Source: Cubamyces lactineus
Taxonomy: Eukaryota > Basidiomycota > Agaricomycetes > Polyporales > Polyporaceae
Length of the DNA stretch: 64,000 nucleotides
Assembly (NCBI GenBank): GCA_022376465.1
Contig: JACDTU010000015.1
Span: 434,001 to 498,000 of the forward strand
Direction: 5' to 3'
Below the pieces are notes generated by a model, which ran no database searches, was not told the DNA's origin, and saw only the letters and a list, made by a program, of their open reading frames with translations. Below, one piece after another: positions 33,320 through 45,134 of this stretch. The position numbers were made by a program, and so were the translations under genes. Every line of letters starts with the position of its first letter. Position 1 is the stretch's first letter.

Positions 33320-35123
33320 ATGTCTGCCAGCAACGCCTACGCCGCTGAAATCAAGACACTGTGAGTCTGCTAGTGTCTTCTCAGTTTAACCCGCGTTATC
33401 CGTGCTCAAAAATTGGGGTTGATCTAGCATCAACGAGTCGTACTATACTTTCGCGGCTTTCGGTGCGTTTCGCGTCGAACTCCATCTTGCACCGGTTCCC
33501 GGCTCTCGAGTATTGATTCAACTATTTGGCAGCACTGCTTTCGTTTGAGTATGTGATCACACTCGATCGCGAAGTGCGTCTCGTCTGGGGCCGCAAGGTC
33601 ACTGGCGCAACGGTCCTGTTCGTGTTGAATCGCTACTGGCTTTTCCTCGAGTACATCACTCAAGTCGTTACGACCTTTCCTATCTCGGAGAAGGTTAGTT
33701 GTCCCTCTCTTATAATGTGAACTTGCTCGGGTTATTGAGTTGCCTCGCGGGTTTTGCAGAGGTATGTTACGTTCTGTCGTGCTTTCTCGGCAGAGTCCTT
33801 ATCGACACAATTCAGCTGTAATGTGGTAGGGTACATGGCCATCGTAGGGAACGCTGGTCCTCCGTTCGTATGGGCTGGTAGGGTGCCGTACACCTGATGT
33901 TGTTGCATCTTCTAACCAAGGTTCTTCTAGCCTTCTCCGCTTTACGCGGCTATGCGCTGAGCGGCCGTAGATTTTGGGTGGCACTTGCAATCTTGCTGTT
34001 TTATGTCCCCCATATAACTCTTACTTGCGTATGTTTGAGTCGTTCAGACTGTGGTATAAGCCAACGACTCACTGCGGAGACTGTCTTGACAGATATACTA
34101 TACGAGGCTGGTGCCGGCTCTAGCGCCCCCGCCATTCAACTGTCTACTCGCTTCTCACATTGCGGAAGATACTTGGATACAGTGGGTACTGTCCATCCTG
34201 ACGGCTTTGATAACTGCACTGAAGTATTGCTATAGCTGTAAGTTAGTTCCCCGGGATCACTTTTTATCTGAAATTACAGCGTCCCTGCAGTTACCATCGC
34301 CAGCAGAACGTGCTTGATCGTAGGGGACCTCATTGTCCTCGCCGTGACATGGCAGAGCACCTTCAACATTGCACGGGCCGCAAGGATGGCTAGAATGCGT
34401 GTATCCTTGACATATTCCCTTCTAACTGATGGTATGTGCTCGTGAGACGCGCATCGTCATCCGAAGTGGCTAGTAACTGATACTCGGCTTCAGGGACTCT
34501 TTACTTTGTGTGAGCCAACCTGACACATCGGTCCGCTTTGCGCACCCATGTTGACTGACGCAAAACAGCTGCCTACTAATCCTCAACGTTGTGAACATCG
34601 TCGTGAATGTTGTCGATGTGAGTCAAGTCTCGACCGAGGCGGATCCGGCACTGCTAAGCGCTGTTTGGCTAGAACACGAGCGCCGTATCAGCCTTCCAGG
34701 ATCCGTGAGCCCGTCCATCTGTGACTGACATTGGGATCGTACTGAAACGCGATTCACTGTAGCATCACGAGCATTCTTGTCTCCCGGTTCTTGCTCAATC
34801 TCCGCGATGTGCATGATGCCGGCGACACGCGCCCGTCGTTCGTGCAATCACGATCCGAAGGAGCAACACACGCCGCGACTGTACAATTCGCTGAATTTGT
34901 TCGCCCCATGGGCGCCGAGCTGGCGTTCGAAGATTGGGCCGACCGTTCTACAGGGTGGTCAGACGAAGTCGATGAATCGAGCACAGAAAACGAGCTCTCT
35001 ACTCTATCAACAGTTCGCCCGCGAGCTAGCCATCCAGCTAGCGATGGTGTCCTGCCGTCCGGCGCTATGTCGCGAGACGCTATCTCCGACACTGGCGGAG
35101 GTTGCGACGCTTCTGTGCCCTGA
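33320..35123 (+). CDS. DUF6533 domain multi-pass membrane protein
   Basis: A family expanded in mushroom-forming fungi, with no assigned biochemical role. First exons are 33320-33360, 33428-33462 and one from 33533. Together they give MSASNAYAAEIKTL, then INESYYTFAAFALLSFEYVI, then TLDREVRLVWGRK and VLFVLNRYWLFLEYI, the typical DUF6533 sequence. Later exons encode further helices (RRFWVALAILLFYVPHITL, TIASRTCLIVGDLIVLAVTW, LILNVVNIVVNVVDV). The last exon carries the family-typical ITSILVSRFLLNLRDV and then a cytoplasmic tail of about 110 residues rich in Ser, Asp and Glu, stopping at 35123. Six to seven helices are expected. Middle exon edges (33700-34000) are tentative. Seven-helix topology makes a receptor-like role conceivable but unproven. 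Confidence 0.85.
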
Positions 35124-35381
35124 CATGCTACATCATGACACCTGGTATGTGATAATCATGCTCGCATCCTCAGTTCCTGCCTCGTCCTGACATTCCTTGC
35201 TATATCCCTTAGGGAGTCTACGATAATCTTCGCACATATTGCTTGCAGCTATGACCTCTTACGCGCTGATGATGCTGCGTAATGTTTAATTTACTGGCGT
35301 TAAGCCCATCATACGAAGCTTGAGAATATCTGTACTTCCCTCGACGACGCGTATGTATTCTCCTAAGGGCACCTGCACCAC

Positions 35382-35454
35382 GGGCATGTGGTGTAGTTGG
35401 TTATCACGCTCGCTTAGCATGCGAGAGGGGTCCGGTTCAATCCCGGACATGTCC
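35382..35454 (+). tRNA. tRNA-Ala (AGC)
   Basis: A 73-nt gene, fourth identical copy in the window: acceptor GGGCATG/CATGTCC, anticodon AGC, T arm GGTTCAATCCC. It is followed directly by ATTTTTGG, a strong Pol III terminator. It lies in the gap between the DUF6533 gene and the TMEM198-like gene. Confidence 0.96.
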
Positions 35455-36199
35455 ATTTTTGGCCTATACGCGCGTCGGGAATTCCTATTTTTAGTAAGCG
35501 TTGAATGGTTATGGTTGGCGCACGCGGCGTGTGCGGCCCTGTCGCTTCTTGATCTCTGTCCTCCATCATCGGCGCCGGCGCCCCCAACGGCAGCCTTTGC
35601 CCGAATGTTGTAAACGCTCTACACTGGAAGTGTCGACAGATACCAGGGTCTCGGAAACAACCTAGTTAAAACTTGAGGGATCTGTCGTACATAGATTTGC
35701 TCATCCTCCTTGGTGACCTACAGGGCTACTCACCATTACTCAGGCGACTCGAAACAACATTCCTGTCAGCAAGGCTTACAGCTCGGGATCTATCAGGCAC
35801 AGCTCTGCATCTATTCGTGCACTTTTGCCGTGGTTGCTACCCAACGAGGGAGGGCTCTGCCGCCGGAGGGCCCGCCGGTCGGGTGGTCGCGCCTTTCATT
35901 TTGCAGCTTTATCTCGGCCTTCCTGGTCTTGTCACCTCATCATCCCCTCGTACCGCGCTAAGCGACGCAAGCCCGCTTACTGTATTGCCGGCCTGGACAT
36001 CTGCCAGCAACGTCTCTGATCCTCTCATCTCCGCAGCCTCTATCGGAGTGCCCACATAGCGGCCTCGCCTTCCCTCACGCTCTCTAACCAACTCTTGTCA
36101 ATCCTTACTAGGTCCTAAGTGCAACGCGCACCCTCGCGGTCCCCTAAAGCCTCCTCAAAACTCTGGCTATCAACGCGGCACTGACCGCCTCTACGTCTC
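35455..36199. promoter_or_regulatory. Upstream region of the TMEM198-like gene
   Basis: About 745 nt. The 35540-36190 part is CT-rich, common in strong fungal 5' regions. A plus-strand open frame at 35673-36059 lacks motifs and is not supported as a gene. Confidence 0.4.
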
Positions 36200-37511
36200 A
36201 TGGCGGCTTTCGTCCGCCCAAATAACTCTTCTCTATCTGGTCTTTTTACGGCGATTTCTTGTCTTCTAGTCCTCCTTGCCTTCGTTGGCCATGCTGCTTG
36301 CTTGCCCACCGCTCCTGCACTCGGATCTGTGGACTTGTCCGGTGTGCAGCACTGGAAGCGTTTCCAGCCTGTCGTCGTGACCTCCGACGACGGTAGCAAC
36401 ACAACGGTTATCAACCCGAACACCAACGAGGAGATCCCCCAAGGTGCTGCCACGGACGGCGGCGGCATCGACTTCTCTGTCCCAGCTATCATATGGCTTG
36501 CGTTCGTTTTCGCGGTCGGTGCGCCTCTCGCTCTTGCCGGCATCCGACTCTCACGCGCGACGACTGGCGCGGGGATTGGCCTCACGTTGACGGTGTTGGG
36601 TGAGTCATGTACGACGCACGAAAACCGTACAGGTTCTGATACCCCTTCTCGACGCAGTATGGGCGGCGTTCATCAACACCGTCTCTGCCGCAGGCCTTCC
36701 TGACCTGCTCCTCACTATCCTGTCTATCGGCGCCTTCGCGCTTGGGTTCCTCATCGGCGTGTTCAACCTCGGGCGCATGACGGGGATTTTGCTGCTCGGA
36801 GTCCTCGGAGGTTTCTCCATAGGGCTGCGGATCATCTTGCTGCGCCCCGGGCTACTCGTCCCGACGTACGTCGCCAACTGGTTCGTGCTCGTGGTGTTCA
36901 TGGTCATCGGCCTCGGTGTGATCCTGTATCGGCAACGGTTTGGCCTGGTGAGTTCGCACATCTGATCGCAACGTCTCGAGTTCACAGGACTGACGTCTCT
37001 GTCCGTGCCTAGGTATCATCGTGCGCGGCGGTGGGCTCGTTCCTGGTCGCGCTGGGCATAGACCTCATCCTACAGAAGCAAAAGGGCATGTCCGCAGGTC
37101 TCCGTTTTCTCTTTGATAGGAACAGCTCTCACTACCTGGTAAGCAACGCGCTTCGCGAAGCAGTAGCACACGATTTGCTCACCGCGCTCCGTCACAGGCC
37201 GTCGTGCATCAAGGCTACCATCCGGCCGTCATCACACAGGTCCTGCTTGGCGCGTCCCTGGGAGCGATGTGAGTAGCCCCTTACACCATATGGTGTTTCG
37301 CGATAGGCGACTCATGGCCGTCCACAGCCCGATTCTGGCCTTTGCACAGCACCTGATCTTCCGCGCGCCTTTCCGCCCTACGTCGACTGTCTCGGACACC
37401 GCGTCGCTCGCGGAAGAGAACGTTGCGCTGAACAAGGAGAAGGACGTCGATGGCCGGACCGAGACGCCGGCGAAGGAAAGCCTGATCAGCAGTCGGTTCA
37501 GCAGCTCGTGA
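36200..37511 (+). CDS. TMEM198/TM7SF3-like (DUF4203-type) membrane protein
   Basis: Five exons, 36200-36599, 36658-36947, 37013-37138, 37198-37268 and 37328-37511, encode 356 aa in one frame. Residues 1-35 form a likely signal peptide (LFTAISCLLVLLAFVGHAAC). A luminal stretch of about 65 residues follows, with an N-x-T site. Then come six to seven closely packed, Gly-rich helices (IIWLAFVFAVGAPLALAG, LLLTILSIGAFALGFLIGVF, ILLLGVLGGFSIGLRIILL). This Gly-rich helical repeat is the pattern of the TM7SF3/TM198-like domain. The cytoplasmic C-terminus is charged (EENVALNKEKDVDGRTET). In animals TMEM198 modulates Wnt signalling; no fungal role is known to me. Family assignment comes from pattern, not alignment. 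Confidence 0.8.
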
Positions 37512-39565
37512 GGGCGCCCGCCCACGTATACATAGCGCCGTGTTTACGTATCATAGGGCGTTCCCATCTTGACGCAGTATCACACAGAGTACTGTATCTA
37601 CATGGCTGCTGAGGCCCTGCATCCTCCTTGACAGCCACAGCCACAGCTACGGCAGCGACTATTCCCGCCGCTCACCCCGAGCTCTTCTTCGCATTTTAGC
37701 ACTTCGGACTAACACTACATTACATAGACGGATGGACAACGGACGATGTGCGCGGACCCGCATGACGCTCCATGCGCGCGCGCACGCGCACCCAGTACGG
37801 TAGATGCAGCATCTAGTACCTCTTTTGCTCGCACGTGTATTCATACGCATTCGCATTCGCACACGCATTGGCGGCACGCGGTTTGTCCGTGCGGCTCTTC
37901 GTTCTTCTCGCATACCCGTGTATTAGTATGACGTTCGTATGGACGGACATTGGTGCTTCGATGCGTGCGTGAAGGTATGAAACTCAACGTAATACGAGCG
38001 GTGATTCCGCCTGCAAGGTGTGTACGCGACATCATGCAACATTGTTGTCACTCGGTATATGCTGCAGACCTGAATTACAGTCGACTTTCGAGGTCTGGTA
38101 CGATCACAACTCCTGTGATCAACTGGTAAAGATGCCGGGACTATTGCACGCACGCCAAGCTTAAACCTTCGGTGTTCTATCGTCGCGCTCATGTGCTTCT
38201 ACTCAACACCAGTAAAGGACAATCGTCCGGATCGTCGACGCACGAGGCGCTCAGGAGTCGGAATTACTATTTCGGCATTTTCATTTGCTACGGGAACGTG
38301 CACCATGCTGTATGACGCGTGCTACGTCTCTGGCGTGGGCTTGGTATGCGTGAAAACCGGGATATGGGGACTTCTGATATTTTAATTGCTCGGATGGATA
38401 ACAAGGCGCGGGACTCGGTACGACCTTGAGATATACAGCACGGCCCTGCGCCATGGCTGCGAGACTGATATACGTCCGAGGTCTATCACCTGGAAACTGT
38501 GGCAAACTTCAAACACAAACACCTGGTATTGGGAAGTACAGGGGGAGGTGCTCACGTCGGCCCCGTTCTCTTGCACCGGGCACGGTGTGTGGCCCGCTGC
38601 ACGAGGTCCGAACACGACCGTCGGGTACAGTTGTGTACGCATGCAGTCCTATTCATGTCAAGCGAATGACTTACAGTCCGGATCCGCAATGCTGAGCCCC
38701 GCTGCGGGACGGTCACTGCACCGTGGTATCTGGACGGGTGGGGTATGAATGGAAGTGCTTGTCTGTGCCCCTGGGGACGAGGACGCGGGCCCTGCGCTCT
38801 TCTCTGCGGAGAGCCTATCTCTGTTACGCGCGCGTTCCCCGCCGCTTGCCCAGGTCTAGAAGACAGGCGCAGACGGTCCACATTCGTGCATTCTCGATGG
38901 TCGCTGCGACGACGACACACCGGCAACGCAACGTTATTCGTGCGCTCCCGGGAGAAGGGGCGTCGGGGAACGGTCTAGAGAGTGTACGAAAGCGAAGACA
39001 CGGGTTCGCAGACTCGTGTCCGCGCCATCGCGATAGATTCGGGGACGATAGAAGACGGATGGGATGAATCTCGAGACGCCCTGGCCAATCGGAGGATAAT
39101 GGCTGGCTCCGGCGGGAGGAAGAGCTATCACAGCCGCACAACCATCGATCTCCAGGTTCATGTCCGTCGGAATAGATGGTAGGACGGTGGAGAAGAGAAG
39201 AGAATGGGTGGACTTGCGCACCGCATGCGGCTGATCTGCCGGAAACGGGTTTTCAACTTTACTCGATGGAATCCACGGTCGGCTGGCGGTTTTCCTGACT
39301 GCGAGTGTGCGTACGGCGTGCGATAGAATCAGATTTGTTCGTGGAACGGTCTTGTTCATGAAGGTTGGAGACAAGGAGATGATGGGAGATTTGAGGGAGA
39401 TTAGTATCTGATGAATTTGATCAAGGGGGCGTTAAGTGTTATCTAATCGCTTAGTTAGAGGGATAAGTTTACATCAGCAACTTACTTACAGTTACGCTTG
39501 GAGAATATTGAGCTTGAACTCCTCGTCGAGCACAAACGCGTCTCCCTCCATCTTGTTCTCCAACC
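37512..39565. other. Two-kilobase intergenic region
   Basis: Downstream of the membrane protein and upstream of transportin. It contains a purine/pyrimidine alternating run GCGCGCGCACGCGCACCC near 37771 and CATTCGCATTCGCACACGC near 37849. GC-rich open frames on both strands at 38380-39370 overlap each other and show no family motif. No gene is supported. Confidence 0.45.
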
Positions 39566-42500
39566 ATGACCTCCTGGGCGCCGCAGCAATCAGCTCTGCA
39601 GGAGATCCTGCAGACAATCCACGAATCTACAGACACCCGCAATGCCGCTGTGCAGCGTACTATAACCCATGTATGTCTCCATCGTCTTCCATGAACTAGC
39701 TCACGGCCGCTCATATACCCCTCATTTCGCAGAAATTGAACAACTTCACGCGCGCCCCGGACTATGTCGCCTACCTCGCGTATATCCTCGCCTCAATGCC
39801 GCAGGAAGAGGATCGGATTCGCACAATTGCAGGCTATCTGCTGAAGAACAATGCCCGACTCATTCTGCGTGCCTCTCCGGACGTCATGAACTTTGTCAAG
39901 TCCGCCGTGCTCGTGGCGTTCAACGATCCATCGATCATGATTCGTAACGCGGCTGCCCAAGACATCGTCGCGTTCCTTGGTATCCTGGAGCCCAGGAATT
40001 GGCCGGAGTGTTTGCAGCAGCTTGTGCATCTGTTGGACGCGCCCAACTTGGATCAGCAAGAGGTACGCAATGCATCCAGCAATTTTTGGCTCCTACTTCG
40101 TATTGCGCCCGGATCATTCGTCAATTTCATGGCCCAAGCTATATTCATGAAGTTCCGTTGACGCGTATCGCGAAGTTTACGCGACGTTCACACTACGATG
40201 TGCTCTAGAGCCTCGGGAGGCGTTCGACTCTGTCACACGCAACTCCCACACCAGTGGCGCATAATGAAATTGTAACTGATCGGTCCCACTCCGCAGGCTG
40301 CTTTCAACGTGTTGGAGAAGGCATGCGAAGACTATCCTCGAAAGCTCGATGTCGAAATCAATGGCACTTGGCCGCTGGAATACATGATCCCGAAGTTCAT
40401 TGTCCTTTCGGAGCATCCCAGCTCAAAAATGCGCGCCCATGCGATAGCATGTCTCTCCTATTTCGTACCCATCGGCTGCCAGGCCCTCTTCGCGCACATA
40501 GACACGTTCATTGCGTGCCTCTTCAAACGCGCGTCGGATGAGGACCCTGCGGTGCGGCGGCACGTCTGCCAGGCGCTGGTGCTTTTGCTCGCGTCGCGGC
40601 CGGAGAAGCTGATGCCGGAAATGGGGAATGTGGCGGAGTACATGCTGTATTCCACCAAGGACAAGCACGAGAATGTGGCGCTGGAGGCGTGCGAGTTCTG
40701 GCTCACATTTGCGGAGGACCCGGACCTTGCGCCGTACTTGCACCCGCTCCTGGCCAAAGTGGCACCCGTCTTGTTGGACTGCATGGTTTATAGCGAAGAT
40801 GATCTACTGTGGCTACAGGGCGATGACGAAGATGCGGCCGTGCCCGACAAAGAGACCGATATCAAACCCCGCCACTATGGTGGCAAATCGCACGGGTTCG
40901 AACGCGAAGCGAACGGTGACGACGCCTCGTCAAAGCGTGTCGGTGCTTACGGTGAAGAACTCGACGAAGGCGATGAAGACGACGACTATGACGATCTCGA
41001 CGACGATGATTTTGCTGACGACATGTCTACTGAGTGGAATCTCCGCAAGTGCGCTGCCGCTGCGTTGGACGTGCTAGCAGTACGCTTCGGGGCCGACCTG
41101 CTCAACGTTCTTCTTGAGCCATTGAAGACGAAGCTTTGGAGCGAAGACTGGCTGCAGAGGGAGAGTGGGATCCTTGCCCTCGGCGCCATGGCGGAAGGTA
41201 CGCGACGTGCTCACAAGCTATGTACTGCAGAAAGCTTATCGAATCTTGTCAGGTTGTATTGATGCCATCGAGCCTCATCTGCCCCTCTTGATTCCCTACT
41301 TGATCAACACTCTGAACGACCCCAAGGTACGCCCCACAAAGTCGATGATAGTCTGCCATGCTCATTATGCCGCTTCACAGCCACTCGTCCGATCTATCAC
41401 ATGCTGGACACTTGGCAGGTACGCGAGTTGGTGCACCCAACCAATCTCAGAAGACCACAAGAACCAGTTCTTCGTCCCTACTCTGGAGGGCGTGAGTGAC
41501 TTCGTACTTTGTCACGGGTCATCTTGTTGATCCCGTGTTGGCAGTTGCTTCGTATGGTTCTGGATAACAACAAGCGCGTCCAAGAGGCCGGGTGTAGTGC
41601 GTTCGCTACTCTTGAAGAGGATGCGGGTCCTGAGCTAGCGCCCTATCTCGAACCCGTCCTACGGAATCTTGTCTTCGCCTTCGACAAGTACCAGCACAAG
41701 AACATGCTCATTCTGTATGATGCTGTTGGTACCCTCGCTGATGCCGTTGGCTCAGCACTGCAGAACCCGACCTACGTCGAGATTCTCATGCCGCCATTAC
41801 TCAAGCGGTGGTCGAAGCTGAAGGATGATGATGACGATCTCATTCCTCTTTTGGAGGTAGGCGATGCATGCCCAACTCGTCGGTCCAGTCACTTACGGGA
41901 CACTTCTTCCAGTGTCTTGCTTCGGTGACCATCGCGATTGGACCTGCGTTCCTCCCGTACGCTGGTCCGATATTCGACCGCTGCCACTCGATCGTGCACA
42001 CCTCCCTCCTGCAATACCAAGCGTACCAGCAGAACCCCGAGATGGACGAGCCCGACAGATCGTTCCTCGTCGTTGCGCTGGATTTGCTTTCCGGATTGAC
42101 GCAGGGACTTGGCATGGCGCTTGAGCCCCACATTACGCGCACGCAGCCGAGCCTGCTTCAGCTCCTCACTGTATGCTTGAAGCACCCGCATGCGGCAGTC
42201 AGGCAATCAGGGTATGCTCTCGTCGGCGATATGGCGATGAACTGCTTCCCCCTCCTCCGGCCCCACGTCCCCGCAGTCATGCAGGAGCTGATAGCGCAAC
42301 TCGACCCAGAGCCCAAGGTCGAGTTCATCAGTGCATGTAACAACGCAGCTTGGGCGGTGGGCGAGATCGCACTTCGGTTTGGTCGCGGTGAGTGCTTGTT
42401 TGTCGGTCAGCCAAAATCCACGCGCTTATCCTCACAACCAGATGACCCCGAGTTCCAACAATGGGTCACGCCCCTCATTCAGCGCTTGGTCCCTATACTC

Positions 42501-42960
42501 CTCCACCCGAAGGCGCCCCGCAGTTTGCATGAGAACGCAGCAGTGTCGATCGGCCGTATCGGCCTCATGCACCCAGCACTGGTCGCGCCTCTCCTGCCGG
42601 AGTTCGCACAGGCATGGTGCCAGGCGCTCTACGAGATCCGCGACAACGAGGAGAAGGACTCGGCCTTCCGCGGACTCTGCACCCTTGTGCAGACGAACCC
42701 AGCCGGCATCATGAAGGTGAGCCCTACCCACCTATCTCCTGGCGAAACACCTCGTTGATGCTAAGTGATCTCGCGTGCAGAGTCTGTTGTGGTTCTGCAA
42801 TGCCATCGTGCGGTGGAACCAGCCCTCGCCGGAGCTCAACAACATGTTCCAACAACTACTGACTGGCTTCAAGCAGCACGATGCCGTCGGATGGGCTGCG
42901 CAGGTCGCGACATTCCCTCCTGTCATACAGGAGCGCCTTGCGACACGGTATGGCGTGTAG
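39566..42960 (+). CDS. KAP104: Transportin / importin beta-2 (karyopherin)
   Basis: Nuclear import receptor for PY-NLS cargos such as hnRNP proteins. About 915 aa over roughly nine exons; start [20 protein letters not shown], stop at 42960. It is built of HEAT repeats: [20 protein letters not shown] (N-terminal, Ran-binding side), then [20 protein letters not shown] after splicing out 40062-40296, then [20 protein letters not shown]. The long acidic H8 loop (about residues 330-375) has [20 protein letters not shown] and is followed by [20 protein letters not shown], both hallmarks of transportin. Later blocks are [20 protein letters not shown] and [17 protein letters not shown]. The 235-nt second intron is open in one frame but encodes nothing transportin-like. 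Length and repeat order fit an intact gene. Confidence 0.95.
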
Positions 42961-43481
42961 GTGCCAAGGTGCGGCAGCTCGTTTGGTGGTCCTCTGTGCT
43001 TTCGTTTCTCGTCGCTTTGTATCACAAGAATCTGAATGTCTCGGTACCTAGTCTTGCCCCAATGTTGTCATCGCTCCTTTTTACCCTTACATTTGTTGCA
43101 TCTGTCCCCATATCTCTCTCTGCGTCCGCATCCCCTCACGTTCCGCATCCACACCCGCGTCCAGGTACATATCTCCCACCCTCCCTGCATCCGGATCTTT
43201 TACGTAGTGTAGTATTCACCTTCGTGCCCATGACCCGCCTTTTTACTCTCTTCGCATCTTCGCCTTCTTTCGCTTGATTTGCCCTCATGTCCAATGGTGT
43301 CCTCAATGTCAAGGTGTCTGTGTTGATCATCGCATTGTACTTCACATGGATGCCGCGGCTGGTGTGCACAATTCTTGCAATGACCGCAGATGCTACGCCA
43401 CGGTCATACAGCTATTACGGCCGATCTGCCTAGTGGTTCCACCGCAATTTTCTCGCATATCTCATGCTACGTAGCCACCAC
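42961..43481. terminator. Shared 3' region of transportin and HET gene 1
   Basis: About 520 nt separate the plus-strand transportin stop from the minus-strand HET gene stop, so both 3' UTRs lie here. The sequence is T- and C-rich (43020-43280). No gene is supported. Confidence 0.4.
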
Positions 43482-45134
43482 TCATACAAGCTCAATCTCT
43501 ACCGACGGATGCGAACCCTTGCTGAACCAGCCTTGAATGCTCAAGTTGTCAGACTGGTAAGCGAAATACGCGACTCTTCGATAAACGCTCCTCTGGGTGG
43601 CCCCTCCCTCGTCGTCTAGCCCAGCCCATGTAACCAGAAGGCCCTCCGCACAGGACTTCCCAGGTAGGCGTACCAGCGGTATAGCCCACACGTCTCTGAT
43701 TGCCGAGTCTTCTTCGCAGTCAGGGTACGGCTGGATTTGCAGCAGTTGCGTCGACGCAGGAAACCCTGGAGTGGTGTCCTGTGCTGCGCCGACTGCTACT
43801 CTTTGATTTTGAGCCAGCTCTGATTCCCTATCATTATTGAGCCCCTGCAACAGCACGTAGCCATGATCCTTCCCATTCCGTTTGCATGACAACATGGGAG
43901 CACGCAGGACGAGCGATCCGCTCGTCACCCGACCAAAAGGCAGCGTCTTATCCTGAGGTATGACGCTGCACCCGACGATTTGAGCGAGGGGCTCTGTGGC
44001 AACAGCATCGGACAGATGGTCCCGTCCCCATAGTATATACCCATCTACGGATGCCCAAGACCAGGAGGGCGCGCGGTACGGAGAGGGACGACAGGGAGTT
44101 ATGTGTCCAGGTGACTCGTAACTGACCTGCCACAAGAGATCGTAGAGGAGGAAGTTGCGCCACAGGCCAGCAAGGTATTCCGAGCTCAGGAGCCGCCCAA
44201 AATCCTCTGCTAGTCCGGCGCATGCCACGAGCTTGTCGGACGAACGTGAGAGGACGCGATCGGTGTAGTAAGACAACATGCGACGCCATGCATGGTACAC
44301 AGCCGACAGTTCGCCCGGGCTATACCGAGGTTTAGGAAACGGCTCCATGACGATGTCAGGCAGAAAGGGCCGGTCCTCCCAAAGCAGTAGACCTTCGGGT
44401 TTGAGGGGATGCGCGTCGCCTCCGTTTTTCGCAGTCGTTCGACACCAGAATTGCACAGCTGATGCTGTGAAGACGATGCTTCGGCAAGACATCAGAGTCT
44501 CCTGCAAGCACCACGCACGGCTCCGCGTTCCAGGATCGGGGATGTTCGATTGCACACCAGGTTGAGTCGGACTCGGAGGTGCCGTATCGTGAAGAAAGCC
44601 GTGGTTGACATTGTCCGCGCTAGCAGCGTCGATCGTGAGGAAAGCATGCCGATAGATATGCCGCATTCGACCCAATTCGCGCTGTAGATCCTCGCGCCAG
44701 TCTTGAACAATGCACAAGCTGTCGATCCACAGAAATCGGAAGCCGAGCGCATGCGTCACATAGATGGCGTCGCGGATAGTCTGCGGAAGACTGGTGGTGT
44801 CAATACCGTCCATGTAGGAAGCCAGGTTGGCTCTGCAAGTGCGATGAGGCTGAAGTCCACCCCAGACGTAGCTCAGTGCAACATAAACACCGTTCGCGTT
44901 GGGGGCCATCTCAATGATCCGCGGGCGGAAAGGGTTGGAACAGTCGATGAGGCGAGTCGGGAGAGGGGCTGACCCGAGGGGATGTAGCGTAAACTGTCTG
45001 CAACTTGGATGGCCGTGCGAACACTGGCCGATACATCGTTCGGCTACAGATAATGCCCGGGCGGACCCTACGCCTGCCATGCGAACTCGGTTCGAAAGTG
45101 ACGAGCGGGTAGAATCAACTAAAGATAATAGCAT
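43482..45134 (-). CDS. HET-domain protein 1 (heterokaryon-incompatibility type)
   Basis: A single uninterrupted frame of 550 aa on the minus strand from ATG 45134; further in-frame ATGs lie downstream. The HET domain spans about residues 75-245. It shows YVALSYVWGG, TIRDAIYVTHALGFRFLWID with SLCIVQDWR after it, RMRHIYRHAFLTIDAASA, and RSRAWCLQETLMSCRSIVFT. HET domains act in fungal allorecognition and can trigger cell death, perhaps through a TIR-like fold; most paralogues have no known partner. No NACHT, WD40 or other signalling module is fused. The C-terminal half resembles other stand-alone basidiomycete HET proteins (YRAPSWSWASVDG). Lack of introns is notable beside intron-rich neighbours, although single-exon HET genes are not rare. 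Confidence 0.92.
   Translation of the reverse strand: MLLSLVDSTRSSLSNRVRMAGVGSARALSVAERCIGQCSHGHPSCRQFTLHPLGSAPLPTRLIDCSNPFRPRIIEMAPNANGVYVALSYVWGGLQPHRTCRANLASYMDGIDTTSLPQTIRDAIYVTHALGFRFLWIDSLCIVQDWREDLQRELGRMRHIYRHAFLTIDAASADNVNHGFLHDTAPPSPTQPGVQSNIPDPGTRSRAWCLQETLMSCRSIVFTASAVQFWCRTTAKNGGDAHPLKPEGLLLWEDRPFLPDIVMEPFPKPRYSPGELSAVYHAWRRMLSYYTDRVLSRSSDKLVACAGLAEDFGRLLSSEYLAGLWRNFLLYDLLWQVSYESPGHITPCRPSPYRAPSWSWASVDGYILWGRDHLSDAVATEPLAQIVGCSVIPQDKTLPFGRVTSGSLVLRAPMLSCKRNGKDHGYVLLQGLNNDRESELAQNQRVAVGAAQDTTPGFPASTQLLQIQPYPDCEEDSAIRDVWAIPLVRLPGKSCAEGLLVTWAGLDDEGGATQRSVYRRVAYFAYQSDNLSIQGWFSKGSHPSVEIELV

Noticed and set aside
40062..40296. Open reading through the second transportin intron
   Set aside because: Homology requires a direct join of DQQE to [12 protein letters not shown]; the intervening translation is not HEAT-like and has good GT-AG borders.
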